Source: Elusimicrobiota bacterium
GTDB lineage: Bacteria; Elusimicrobiota; Elusimicrobia; UBA1565; UBA9628
Reading direction: 5' to 3'
Assembly: GCA_028714015.1 (NCBI GenBank)
Contig: JAQTNG010000005.1
Span: 1 to 40,165, forward strand
Length of the DNA stretch: 40,165 nucleotides
This document shows, piece after piece, positions 30,797-39,298 of this stretch. Below the pieces are notes generated by a model. That model searched no databases. It was not told where the DNA came from and saw nothing but the letters and a program-made list of their open reading frames with translations. Each line of letters opens with the position of its first letter. Position 1 is the stretch's first letter. A program made the position numbers and the translations under genes.

Positions 30797-31608
30797 AAAT
30801 CATACCGGCGATCCTCGCGGCGGCATGTCTGTCCTCGGCGGCGGCGGCCCAGTCGCTCGAGGCCCTGCGCTTCTCGGCCGACGCGGCCTTGACCGAAGCC
30901 CTGCCGTTGGCCCGCAATCCCGCTCTCGCCCGGCCGCAGGAGCCGGTTCTCCAGAAGCCCCTGAACCCGCGGCCGATGGGGCCCTTCGAGGCGCCCGGCC
31001 CGGTCGTCGGCAAGGCCGTCCTCTCCTCGCTGATGTCGGCCAACCGCCACTTCACGACGAGGCAGTTCGGCGCGCGGACGCTCGACCTCGGCATCGCGTC
31101 CGACGCCGCCTTCTCGAACAAATACTTCACCTTCTCGGACGCGAAGGCGACCGCCTTGGCCCCTTTGGGCGACCTCAACCGCCTGCGCGGCGCCGGCGTG
31201 AACGCGCGCGTCGACGCGAACACCGTCTACAACTTCAAGATCATCGTCAACATCTTCAGCCCCGTGCGCGGCAGCACGCTGAAGATGACCCCGACCCAGG
31301 GCACGTCCGGCCCGGCCTCCGACATGAAGACGGGGGCGCTGCTCGACGCGACCCGCGCCAAGTCCTTCGTCTTCAAGGCCAAGGGCCAGGAGCTGTGGCT
31401 GTCCTACGACGCCGACGTCCTGCCCGACGGCTCCGGCTTCGCCGCCACGCGCAGCTTCCTGTTCACCAAGGAGGACGGCCTCTCCTCGAAGGCCTGGCCT
31501 CTGGCCGAGTCCAAGCTCCCCCTCGACTCGAGCGCGACCGTGGACCTCGGCGGCCTCAAGCTCGGCCTGACCCGCACCGCCGCCGGCGAGCTCATCATCC
31601 GCGAATAG
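30793..31608 (+). CDS. Exported protein of unknown function
   Basis: GTG start overlapping the M14 gene stop (GTGA); signal peptide KIIPAILAAACLSSAAAAQ. Confidence 0.7.
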   Translation: MKIIPAILAAACLSSAAAAQSLEALRFSADAALTEALPLARNPALARPQEPVLQKPLNPRPMGPFEAPGPVVGKAVLSSLMSANRHFTTRQFGARTLDLGIASDAAFSNKYFTFSDAKATALAPLGDLNRLRGAGVNARVDANTVYNFKIIVNIFSPVRGSTLKMTPTQGTSGPASDMKTGALLDATRAKSFVFKAKGQELWLSYDADVLPDGSGFAATRSFLFTKEDGLSSKAWPLAESKLPLDSSATVDLGGLKLGLTRTAAGELIIRE

Positions 31609-31613
31609 AGCGT

Positions 31614-31673
31614 CCGGCTTGCCAAAACCTCAACTTCTTCCTATCGGGGAAGTTGCGGTATTGGTAAGCCCGG
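31614..31673. repeat. Long imperfect hairpin (about 20 bp with two 1x1 mismatches, plus CCGG extension)
   Basis: CTTGCCAA-a-ACC-t-CAACTTC [TTCCTATCGGG] GAAGTTG-c-GGT-a-TTGGTAAG read directly. Confidence 0.8.
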
Positions 31674-31696
31674 CACTCAACTAGTATCATTCAACT

Positions 31697-33733
31697 ATGA
31701 AACACGCCCTCCTCCTTCTCGTTTTGTCGTCGGCCGCGTCGGCCGCGTCCGTGCCGTTTCTCCCGGCGTCGACTTTGCGCTACGAGCCGACGGCGGTCGA
31801 GCTGATGGAGGACTGCCGCTCAGCCAAGAAGCGCGCCGAGTCGGCGCTCGAGGGCGTCGCGAGCATGCCCGCGGGCAGCCGCACGTTCGACAATACGCCC
31901 TGGGCGCTCGACCGGATCGGTTCCGACCTCTCGGACAACACCGCGTCCGACACCTTCCTCAAGTACGTCTCGGTCTCCTCTTCCGTGCGCGACGCCGGCA
32001 ACGAGTGCGAGACTTTGCTCGGCCAGTTCTCAGTGGACATGTACTCGCGCGAGGACCTGTACCGCGCGCTCAAGGAGTACGCGGCCAAGGGCGAGGCGCT
32101 GACCGGCGAGTCGAAACGCCTCGTCGACAAGGAGCTGCTCGACTTCAAGCGCTCCGGTCTCGAGCTGCCGAAGGACAAGCGCCAGGAGGTCACCGACCTG
32201 CGCAAAAAGCTCGTCGAGCTCGAGGCGACGTTCGGCAAGAACATCAACGAGTACAAGGACTTCGCGCTGTTCGACAAGTCCGAGCTCGACGGCCTGCCCG
32301 AGGACTTCGTCGCGCGCCTGGAGAAGGTCGACGGCAAGTACAAGGTCGGCCTCGATTACCCCGACTACTTCCCGTTCATGGAGAACTCCTCGAACCCGGC
32401 CGCGCGCCGGACCATGGAGGCCAAGTTCGACGACCGCGCCGCGCGCCTGAACCTGTCGGTGCTCAAGGAGGTCCTCGCGCTGCGCCTGAAGGCCGCGAAC
32501 CTCCTCGGCTACCCGTCGCACGCGGCCTTCATCCTCGAGGACCGCATGGCGAAGGACCCGAAGACGGTGGCCGCCTTCGTCGCCCGCCTGCGCAAGAAGC
32601 TCAAGATCCTCGGCGCCGACGAGCTCGAGACGCTCAAGGCCCTCAAGTTCGTCTTCGAGGGCCGCGCCTCCGACGGCCGGTTCAACGCCTGGGACTGGCG
32701 CTACTACGACAACCAGCTCAAGAAGGCCAAGTACTCCGTGGACAACCAGAAGATCAAGGAGTACTTCCCCGCCGACTACGTGACCGAGCAGATGCTCGGC
32801 GTCTACCAGAAGCTCCTGGGCCTGAAGTTCCGCGAGGTCACCGACGCCGGGACCTGGCACCCCGACGTGAAGCTCTTCGAGATCACCGACGCCGCGGGTG
32901 GGGAGCCGATCGCGTACTTCTACCTCGACCTGTTCCCGCGAGAGGGCAAGTACAAGCACGCCGCCGCGTTCTCGATGATCACGGGCCGGGCGCTCCCCGA
33001 CGGGCGCTACCAGAAGCCGGTGTCGTCGATGGTCGCCAACTTCAACAAATCGACAAAAGATCGCCCGTCCCTGCTCACGCACGACGAGGTCGAGACCTTC
33101 TTCCACGAGTTCGGCCACATCATGCACCAGACCCTGACCAAGGCCCGCTACGGGCGCTTCGCCGGCTCGGCGACCGCGCGCGACTTCGTCGAGGCCCCGT
33201 CGCAGATGCTCGAGAACTGGGTCTGGGACCGAGAGGTCCTGCAGTCGCTGTCGGGCCACTACCTCGACCACTCCAAGAAGCTGCCCAACGAGCTCCTGGA
33301 CAGGATGCTCGCGGCCAAGAACGTGAACTCCGGCCTCGTCAACCTGCGCCAGCTCCTGTTCGGGTCGGTGGACCAGCTCTACCACGGGACCCCGCCTTCC
33401 GACACGACCAAGGCCTACGCGCGCCTGGCCAAGGACATCTCGATGATCCCGATGTCCGAGGGCACGCATCCCGAGGCGAGCTTCGGCCACCTGATGGGCT
33501 ACGACGCGGGCTACTACGGCTACCTGTGGTCCAAGGTCTACGCCGAGGACATGTTCTCGCGCTTCAAGGCGGAAGGAGTCCTCAATTCCGCGCTCGGGCG
33601 CCGCTACCGGACCGAGATTCTGGAACGCGGCTCGTCGCGCGACGAGATGGAGTCGCTCAAGGCCTTCCTCGGCCGCGAGCCCAACGAGAACGCGTTCCTC
33701 GAGAGCATCGGGTTGAAGCCCGGCAAGAGCTGA
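31697..33733 (+). CDS. Exported M3-family metallopeptidase (oligopeptidase)
   Basis: Signal-like MKHALLLLVLSSAASAAS; HEFGHIMHQTL active-site motif. Confidence 0.92.
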   Translation: MKHALLLLVLSSAASAASVPFLPASTLRYEPTAVELMEDCRSAKKRAESALEGVASMPAGSRTFDNTPWALDRIGSDLSDNTASDTFLKYVSVSSSVRDAGNECETLLGQFSVDMYSREDLYRALKEYAAKGEALTGESKRLVDKELLDFKRSGLELPKDKRQEVTDLRKKLVELEATFGKNINEYKDFALFDKSELDGLPEDFVARLEKVDGKYKVGLDYPDYFPFMENSSNPAARRTMEAKFDDRAARLNLSVLKEVLALRLKAANLLGYPSHAAFILEDRMAKDPKTVAAFVARLRKKLKILGADELETLKALKFVFEGRASDGRFNAWDWRYYDNQLKKAKYSVDNQKIKEYFPADYVTEQMLGVYQKLLGLKFREVTDAGTWHPDVKLFEITDAAGGEPIAYFYLDLFPREGKYKHAAAFSMITGRALPDGRYQKPVSSMVANFNKSTKDRPSLLTHDEVETFFHEFGHIMHQTLTKARYGRFAGSATARDFVEAPSQMLENWVWDREVLQSLSGHYLDHSKKLPNELLDRMLAAKNVNSGLVNLRQLLFGSVDQLYHGTPPSDTTKAYARLAKDISMIPMSEGTHPEASFGHLMGYDAGYYGYLWSKVYAEDMFSRFKAEGVLNSALGRRYRTEILERGSSRDEMESLKAFLGREPNENAFLESIGLKPGKS

Positions 33734-33897
33734 CGACGCTGATGCAGGCCGGGGCGGGGAGATTCACCCTCGCCGGGGACGGTCGGGATTGACCCGACCT
33801 CCGGGGTCTGTCCGCGACGTATAAAAGACTCTTGTCGCGGCAGACCCAGGCCGCCGGCGAGGGTGAATCTCCCCGCCCCGATTGACCTGCGTCGTCA
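33731..33897. repeat. Large inverted-repeat element foldable into a three-way junction
   Basis: 26-nt perfect arms 33751-33776 / 33854-33879; inner hairpins 33781-33799 and 33804-33847; outer partial arms TGACGACG...GCAGG / CCTGCGTCGTCA. Confidence 0.88.
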
Positions 33898-33922
33898 TCG
33901 TCGCCCGAGGCCCGGCGGCGAG

Positions 33923-34765
33923 CTACGGCTTCCCGTCGGCGTAGATCGTGCGGGTCTCGGGGTTGGTCTCGCGCACGCCGCGGACCTTGAGCGCCCACGC
34001 GGCGGCGAGGCCCGCGGCGAGCGACACCCACTGCGACGGCGACAGCGCCGACGAGAGGAACACGCCGCGGTCGTCGCCGCGCAGGAACTCGATCGAAAAC
34101 CGCAGGATCGAGTAGTAGAGGATGTAGCCGATGAACGCGGTGCCGTAACGATACTTCCCCGCGCGGATGCCCGGCATCACCCAGCCGATGAGGACGGCGG
34201 CGGCCAAGGCCTCGCCGAACGCCTCGTAGAGCTGGGTCGGGTACAGGAGGACGCCGAGCAGGCGCGGCGGCACGCTCGACGCCGGGTCCATGAACGCCGA
34301 GCCCCAGGGCAGGCCGGTCGGGCGCCCGTGGCAGCAGCCCTCGGTCCAGCAGCCGATGCGGCCGAGCACGTGGCCCATCGCCAGCGCGGCCGCGAAGTAA
34401 TCGGCCACGGGAAGGTAGGCGCGCGGGCGGTGCGTCTTGTTGTGCCAGACCTGATAGAGAAAGCCCGCGAGGCAGGCGAGCAGGAAACCCGACCAGAACA
34501 CCCAGCCCGTGTTCCACTCGCGCAGCATCGGCCTGGGATTCGCGGCGAAATCGCGCCACTCGACGATGAAGAAGCCGAGCTTGCCGCCGGCCAGGGCCGC
34601 GACAAGCAGGGTCCCCACCAGGGAATAGAACAGCGCCGGCGTGGCCTGCATGTTCTTGACCTGGGTCCGCAGCCAGACGATCCCGGTCAGGTAGCCGAGC
34701 GCGACGAGGACCGAGTAGGTGGCCAGCGTCGTTCCGTCCGCCCAGCGCCACAGGATCGGGTGCAT
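33923..34765 (-). CDS. lgt: Prolipoprotein diacylglyceryl transferase
   Basis: MHPILWRWADGTTLATYSVLVALGYLTGI; GHVLGRIGCWTEGCCHGRPT. Confidence 0.93.
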   Translation of the reverse strand: MHPILWRWADGTTLATYSVLVALGYLTGIVWLRTQVKNMQATPALFYSLVGTLLVAALAGGKLGFFIVEWRDFAANPRPMLREWNTGWVFWSGFLLACLAGFLYQVWHNKTHRPRAYLPVADYFAAALAMGHVLGRIGCWTEGCCHGRPTGLPWGSAFMDPASSVPPRLLGVLLYPTQLYEAFGEALAAAVLIGWVMPGIRAGKYRYGTAFIGYILYYSILRFSIEFLRGDDRGVFLSSALSPSQWVSLAAGLAAAWALKVRGVRETNPETRTIYADGKP

Positions 34766-34766
34766 C

Positions 34767-35936
34767 TCAGGGCTTCTCGCAGAGGATCTGCTTGAGCACC
34801 GATTGCGGCCCGTCCACCATCGACGCGTAGGTCAGATACAGGTGCCAGGCCCGCTCGATCGTGGGCGTGATCATGTGCCGCGTCTGCGGCAGGTTCTCGA
34901 CGTACAGCTTGTACCAGTGCCGCAGGGTCTTCGCGTAATGCCCGTAGCGGAAGTTGATGTGCTTCACGCGAAAGCCCAGCTTCTCGATGATCTTCAGGTG
35001 CACGTGGATCGGGAACTGGAAATGGTCCGGGAAGACGTACTTCTGCGAGAACGTTCCCGAAATCGTCGTGTAGTTGGTCAGGCCCGCGTCGTTGGCGGGC
35101 GGTATGATCGCGTGGAACCAGGCCTTGCCGCCGCTCTTCAACAAGCCATAGCAATGCCTATAGTAGCGCTCGATCTCGGAGCGGTCGAGGTGGCTGATCA
35201 TGCCGCAGGTGTGGAGCTTGTCGAAGCTTCCGTCGGCGGGCACCTCGAGGTAGTGCAGCAGCTTCAGGTTCCTCGAGAAGCCGTCATCGACCTGGTTCTG
35301 CGACAGGGTGATGCCGAGGGTGTTCTTGCAGCCGTACTTGGTCTCGGCCAGGTGCGGCGCGAAGCCGTAGCCGGTGCCGATGTCGATGAACTTGTCGCCG
35401 GGCTGGACCTGCAGGGCCGTCAGCGCCTGGTCGAACTTGTCGTACTGGGCGTCGTCGAGCGTCTGATCGTCGAGGTTTCCGATCTTGAGCGGGTCCTTCC
35501 ACATCGCGCACGAGTAGGCCTTCGTGCGCTTGTCGAGATAGGACAGTATGAAATCGTTGGGCAGGTCGTAATGCGAGCTCACCGCCCGCAGCTTGCGGCG
35601 TATGCCGGAGGGGAACAGCGCGGTCGTGACGTAGCGCAGTTGGTGCTTGAGCTTGATGCGCCAGAGCTGGTCCTGGCGCACGAAGTTGCGCGCGCCGACG
35701 AAGGCGTACATGTCGCCGTTGAGGTCGGCGTCGCCCATCGCGTAATGGTCGAGGAACTCGGACAAGTCCTGGCGCGCGAGGGCCGCGAGCGACTCCTCGG
35801 TCTTGCAGGCCATCTCGACCTTCTCGGGGCCGGAGCCGACGGCGCGGCTCTGGCCCTTGTGGGAAATGCGGATGGTGTAGGGAAGCGTCGGGAACATCCA
35901 GTTCATCGCGTCGCCGGCCTGGTCGAGTTTGGACAA
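34767..35936 (-). CDS. Cyclopropane-fatty-acyl-phospholipid synthase-like SAM methyltransferase
   Basis: SSHYDLPNDFILSYLDKRTKAYSCAMW, DKFIDIGTGYGFAPHLAETKYG; TTG start preceded by AGGAGA. Confidence 0.85.
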   Translation of the reverse strand: MSKLDQAGDAMNWMFPTLPYTIRISHKGQSRAVGSGPEKVEMACKTEESLAALARQDLSEFLDHYAMGDADLNGDMYAFVGARNFVRQDQLWRIKLKHQLRYVTTALFPSGIRRKLRAVSSHYDLPNDFILSYLDKRTKAYSCAMWKDPLKIGNLDDQTLDDAQYDKFDQALTALQVQPGDKFIDIGTGYGFAPHLAETKYGCKNTLGITLSQNQVDDGFSRNLKLLHYLEVPADGSFDKLHTCGMISHLDRSEIERYYRHCYGLLKSGGKAWFHAIIPPANDAGLTNYTTISGTFSQKYVFPDHFQFPIHVHLKIIEKLGFRVKHINFRYGHYAKTLRHWYKLYVENLPQTRHMITPTIERAWHLYLTYASMVDGPQSVLKQILCEKP

Positions 35937-36029
35937 GGAATCTCCTATGGCCTTAAGCTTAACGGCGGGCCGCGCGCGCGTCAAGGCCGGGGCTTGACGC
36001 AGGCGAGAGCCGGGGTCATAATCGTTTCC

Positions 36030-37121
36030 ATGAACGCCCTCCCCCTCCTGGCCGCCGCCCTGCTGGCCGCCTTCGCCGCGCTGCCCCTCCAGGCCCAGAA
36101 CATCGACCCGAAAGACGGGAAAAAGGCGGCAAAACTCGCCGAGAAGGACAGCGACTTCAGATCTTTGCCTGACGATGAGAAGCAGGCGGTCATCCTCTTC
36201 ATCGCCGAGCAGATCCACGGCCGCCGCCGCCGGGCGATCAGCGCGGACATCCGCACCTTGACCGGCCGGGACGTAGGGGCCTTGAAGAAAAGAGCCGCGG
36301 CGAGGGAGATCGTCCTCGCCGAGCAGGACAAGGACCCCGTCTCCATCCCCGGAACGAGCAAGCTCGAAATCAGGCCTATCGAGACTCCGGACTTCGGGAG
36401 GCTGTTCGGGGACAACGAGTGGACCGTGCTGGAGAACTCGGCCGAAGCCCAGACGCTCAAGCAGAACATAGACAAGGTCGTCGACTTGCTGAAGAAGAAC
36501 GACGGCCGCCTGGTGTCGATGCACGTCGAATCCTCGGCCAGCACCTTGCGCAACACGGGCAAGGCGGCGAACCTGACCCACCTTGAGCTGTCCAAGCTGC
36601 GCGCCGAGGCCGCCGCCCGGTACGCCCTCGACTATTTGAAGATGAAGGGCTTCCCCCTCGACGAGGACGAGCAGGTGACGCTCGACTATAAGGGGACCAA
36701 CGGCAACGGCACCTCGGGCCCCTCGAGCCCGTTCGCCGTCCCCGCCGACGCGGACCCGAAGCTCGTCGCCGCGGGCTCATGCGAGGCCCCTCCCGAGCTC
36801 AAGGCCGCCGCCGCCAAAGGCACGGCCATGACGACGGACGACTGGTCCGAGATCGCCTCGTTCTACAACCCGAACAAGTTCGTCCATTTCACCTTCGACG
36901 CCCTGTTCGAGGTCAATAACGCCAAGCCCGGAGTCAACACGCCCGGCGAGGCCCACATGGTCACCGCCGACGTCGATTACAGGAAGAAGCTGAAGATCCG
37001 GCTGCCGCACCTCGAGATTCATCTGCCGCGCATCAGCTTCAAATGGCTCGCCAACTTGTTCGATTCGGATAAGCGCAGGGCGCGGCACGCGGTCCGCTGC
37101 CCTACGTTCAAGAAGAGGTAG
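36030..37121 (+). CDS. Exported protein with OmpA-C-like region
   Basis: Signal peptide MNALPLLAAALLAAFAALPLQAQ; NIDKVVDLLKKNDGRLVSMHVESSAS...LTHLELSKLRAEAAARYALDYL resembles the OmpA peptidoglycan-binding fold. Confidence 0.6.
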   Translation: MNALPLLAAALLAAFAALPLQAQNIDPKDGKKAAKLAEKDSDFRSLPDDEKQAVILFIAEQIHGRRRRAISADIRTLTGRDVGALKKRAAAREIVLAEQDKDPVSIPGTSKLEIRPIETPDFGRLFGDNEWTVLENSAEAQTLKQNIDKVVDLLKKNDGRLVSMHVESSASTLRNTGKAANLTHLELSKLRAEAAARYALDYLKMKGFPLDEDEQVTLDYKGTNGNGTSGPSSPFAVPADADPKLVAAGSCEAPPELKAAAAKGTAMTTDDWSEIASFYNPNKFVHFTFDALFEVNNAKPGVNTPGEAHMVTADVDYRKKLKIRLPHLEIHLPRISFKWLANLFDSDKRRARHAVRCPTFKKR

Positions 37122-37127
37122 ACGGCC

Positions 37128-38381
37128 ATGCTGACTTTGCTCGCGGCCCTATTCCTGTCGGGGCCGCCCGCGGCGCGCGCGGAGGGGCCGCCCGCCGCGC
37201 AGGCGCCCGCGCTCGACGCCGCCGACGAGAACGGAGACGGGATCGTCAGCGGCAAGGAACGCCGGCGCAAGCGCCGCGCCGACCGGCGCGCGCGCCGCGG
37301 CGACAAGGGCCCCAACGGCGAGATCATGAGCGACGAGCAGGCCGACGCCGCCGACGCCGCCGAGTCCTCGGCCCGGGGCTCGGCCGCCTCCGGCAAGGCC
37401 GCGACCGCCGCCGCGGCGCTCAAAGGCTCCTTGCCCTCCGCCGACGCGGGCGGCGGCATTCCCGGCTCGGCCGCGAACGGCTCGGCCGCGGGCGGCGGCC
37501 GAACGTCCGACGCGGCGACGAGCGCTTCGGCCGGCCGCTCGGCGACAGCCCCCGCGGACGGCGCTCAGAAGCCGAGCGGCAATCCCGGCAGCCCCAAGGC
37601 GCCGTCCGATTTCGCGCTGGCCGCTCGCTCCGGCTACGCCCCGGCCTTCGCGGCCGCGGGGCTCAAGCTCGGCCCCGACGGCAAGAGCGTCCTGCGCCTC
37701 GACGGCAAGCCCGCGACGCCGGAGGACTACGCGCGGCTGCAAAAGGAGATCGCCTCGATGCCGGCGGCTCTGGGCCGGCGTCCCGACTTCTTCTCCGTCG
37801 TCAGCCCCGAGCATTACGCCGGCCTCAAGCGCGGCTATAACGAGAAGAAGGACGACCCGGTGTACAAGGACGTCGGCACGACCGAGGAGGACCGCGACTT
37901 CGTCCACACCGCCTCCTGCTCCAAGCTCTCGGGGGACTGCAACAAGAGCGTCGAGAAGGCCTCCTACAAGAAGGGCGACTTCGTCGCCCCCGAGGACCTC
38001 GACAGCATGTGGAACGCCCTGCAGAAGGAGCTCGACGGCTCGGCGGAGGGCGGCGGGGGCGGCGGCCTGCCGGACCCCGGAGCGGCGCGCTCGCAGGTCG
38101 CGCGCGAGAAGGCCATGGACGCCGCGCGGGCCTTGAGCGACGGGAAGCCGGACGACGCGGCGGGCTCTTCCGGCGCGGCGACGACGGCGGCGAAAGCCCC
38201 GGACACGACGCCCGTCTCCCAGGCCGTGGCCTCGGTGCGACGCTTATGGAAAAACGCCGCCCTCGCCCTCCCGGGAACGGGCGGCTCGAAGGACGGGGGC
38301 TCGAACCCGCTTCTCCCGGCCGGCGCTTTGGCCCTCGCGGCGCTCGCCGCCCGCGCGCTGTTCATGCGCCGAAAAGAATGA
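37128..38381 (+). CDS. Exported low-complexity protein with an EF-hand-like loop and C-terminal TM plus basic tail
   Basis: DENGDGIVSGKE matches DxNxDGxIxxxE; C-terminus NPLLPAGALALAALAARALFMRRKE. Confidence 0.65.
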   Translation: MLTLLAALFLSGPPAARAEGPPAAQAPALDAADENGDGIVSGKERRRKRRADRRARRGDKGPNGEIMSDEQADAADAAESSARGSAASGKAATAAAALKGSLPSADAGGGIPGSAANGSAAGGGRTSDAATSASAGRSATAPADGAQKPSGNPGSPKAPSDFALAARSGYAPAFAAAGLKLGPDGKSVLRLDGKPATPEDYARLQKEIASMPAALGRRPDFFSVVSPEHYAGLKRGYNEKKDDPVYKDVGTTEEDRDFVHTASCSKLSGDCNKSVEKASYKKGDFVAPEDLDSMWNALQKELDGSAEGGGGGGLPDPGAARSQVAREKAMDAARALSDGKPDDAAGSSGAATTAAKAPDTTPVSQAVASVRRLWKNAALALPGTGGSKDGGSNPLLPAGALALAALAARALFMRRKE

Positions 38382-39280
38382 AGACACGCACCCTCGCTTC
38401 CCTGGTGATAAGAGGCGTCCGTGAAATATTCTGGCCCTCGGGGCGGCCCCTGGTCGGGACGATCATTTTGACGGATTTCTGCAACCTGAGCTGCGCCCAT
38501 TGCGCGACGTCCAACCATCGCCAAGAGCACCATTCGTACGACGAGGTCTCCCGCGAGATTCGCGCCCTGTACGATCTCGGCGTGCGCATTCTCTTCTTCT
38601 CGGGCGGCGAGACCATGCTGTGGCGGCACAGCGGGAGGACCGTCCGGGACCTCGTCCGTGAGGCTAAGGCGATGGGATTTCCCATCGTCAATTTCGTCAC
38701 CAACGGCACGGTCGATTTCGACACCCCCGAGGCGAGCCTTATCCTGCTGAGCCTGGATGGGACCAAGCCCACCCATGATGATATCCGCGGGGTCAGCTAC
38801 GACCGCATCATGGAGAATCTAAAGAGGGTCACCGCCTCCAATGTCTGCGCCTACGTCGCGCTCAACAGCCGCAATTACCTTGAGATCCCGAGGATCGCCG
38901 AGCTGGTCAAAGCCCATCCGAAGCTCAAGTCCATGTCGTTCAATTTCCACACCCCCTACCCGGGCACGGAAGGTCTGGCCATGAGCCGCGGCCAGAAGGA
39001 GCATGCGGCTCGGGAAATCAAGACGCTCATCGGGAAGGGATACCCCATTTTCAATCTCTCCTCATGCATCGACTCCTATCTCGACGGGACCTGGAGTCGC
39101 CCGTGCGCTCAATGCGTGGTGTCCGAGGACAACGCACGCACGACCTGCGGACGCTGCAGCAAGATCGCGGGGCTCTGCAAGGAGTGCGGATATCTCTTCG
39201 CCGTGGAGTACTCCAAGCTCTTCGCCGGAGACTTGCGGGTGATCTTCGAAATGCTGAGGACCTACCCTCGCTATGTCTAG
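38378..39280 (+). CDS. Radical SAM protein with C-terminal Cys cluster
   Basis: CNLSCAHC; FSGGETMLW; C-terminal CAQC...CGRC...CKEC. Confidence 0.88.
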   Translation: MKTRTLASLVIRGVREIFWPSGRPLVGTIILTDFCNLSCAHCATSNHRQEHHSYDEVSREIRALYDLGVRILFFSGGETMLWRHSGRTVRDLVREAKAMGFPIVNFVTNGTVDFDTPEASLILLSLDGTKPTHDDIRGVSYDRIMENLKRVTASNVCAYVALNSRNYLEIPRIAELVKAHPKLKSMSFNFHTPYPGTEGLAMSRGQKEHAAREIKTLIGKGYPIFNLSSCIDSYLDGTWSRPCAQCVVSEDNARTTCGRCSKIAGLCKECGYLFAVEYSKLFAGDLRVIFEMLRTYPRYV

Positions 39281-39298
39281 CGTCCCCGTGAAGGCCCG

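Noticed and set aside
37340-37560. GCC/GGC-rich tract as a tandem repeat or CRISPR-like array
   Set aside because: Explained by Ala/Gly/Ser-rich coding sequence; no regular unit or spacers
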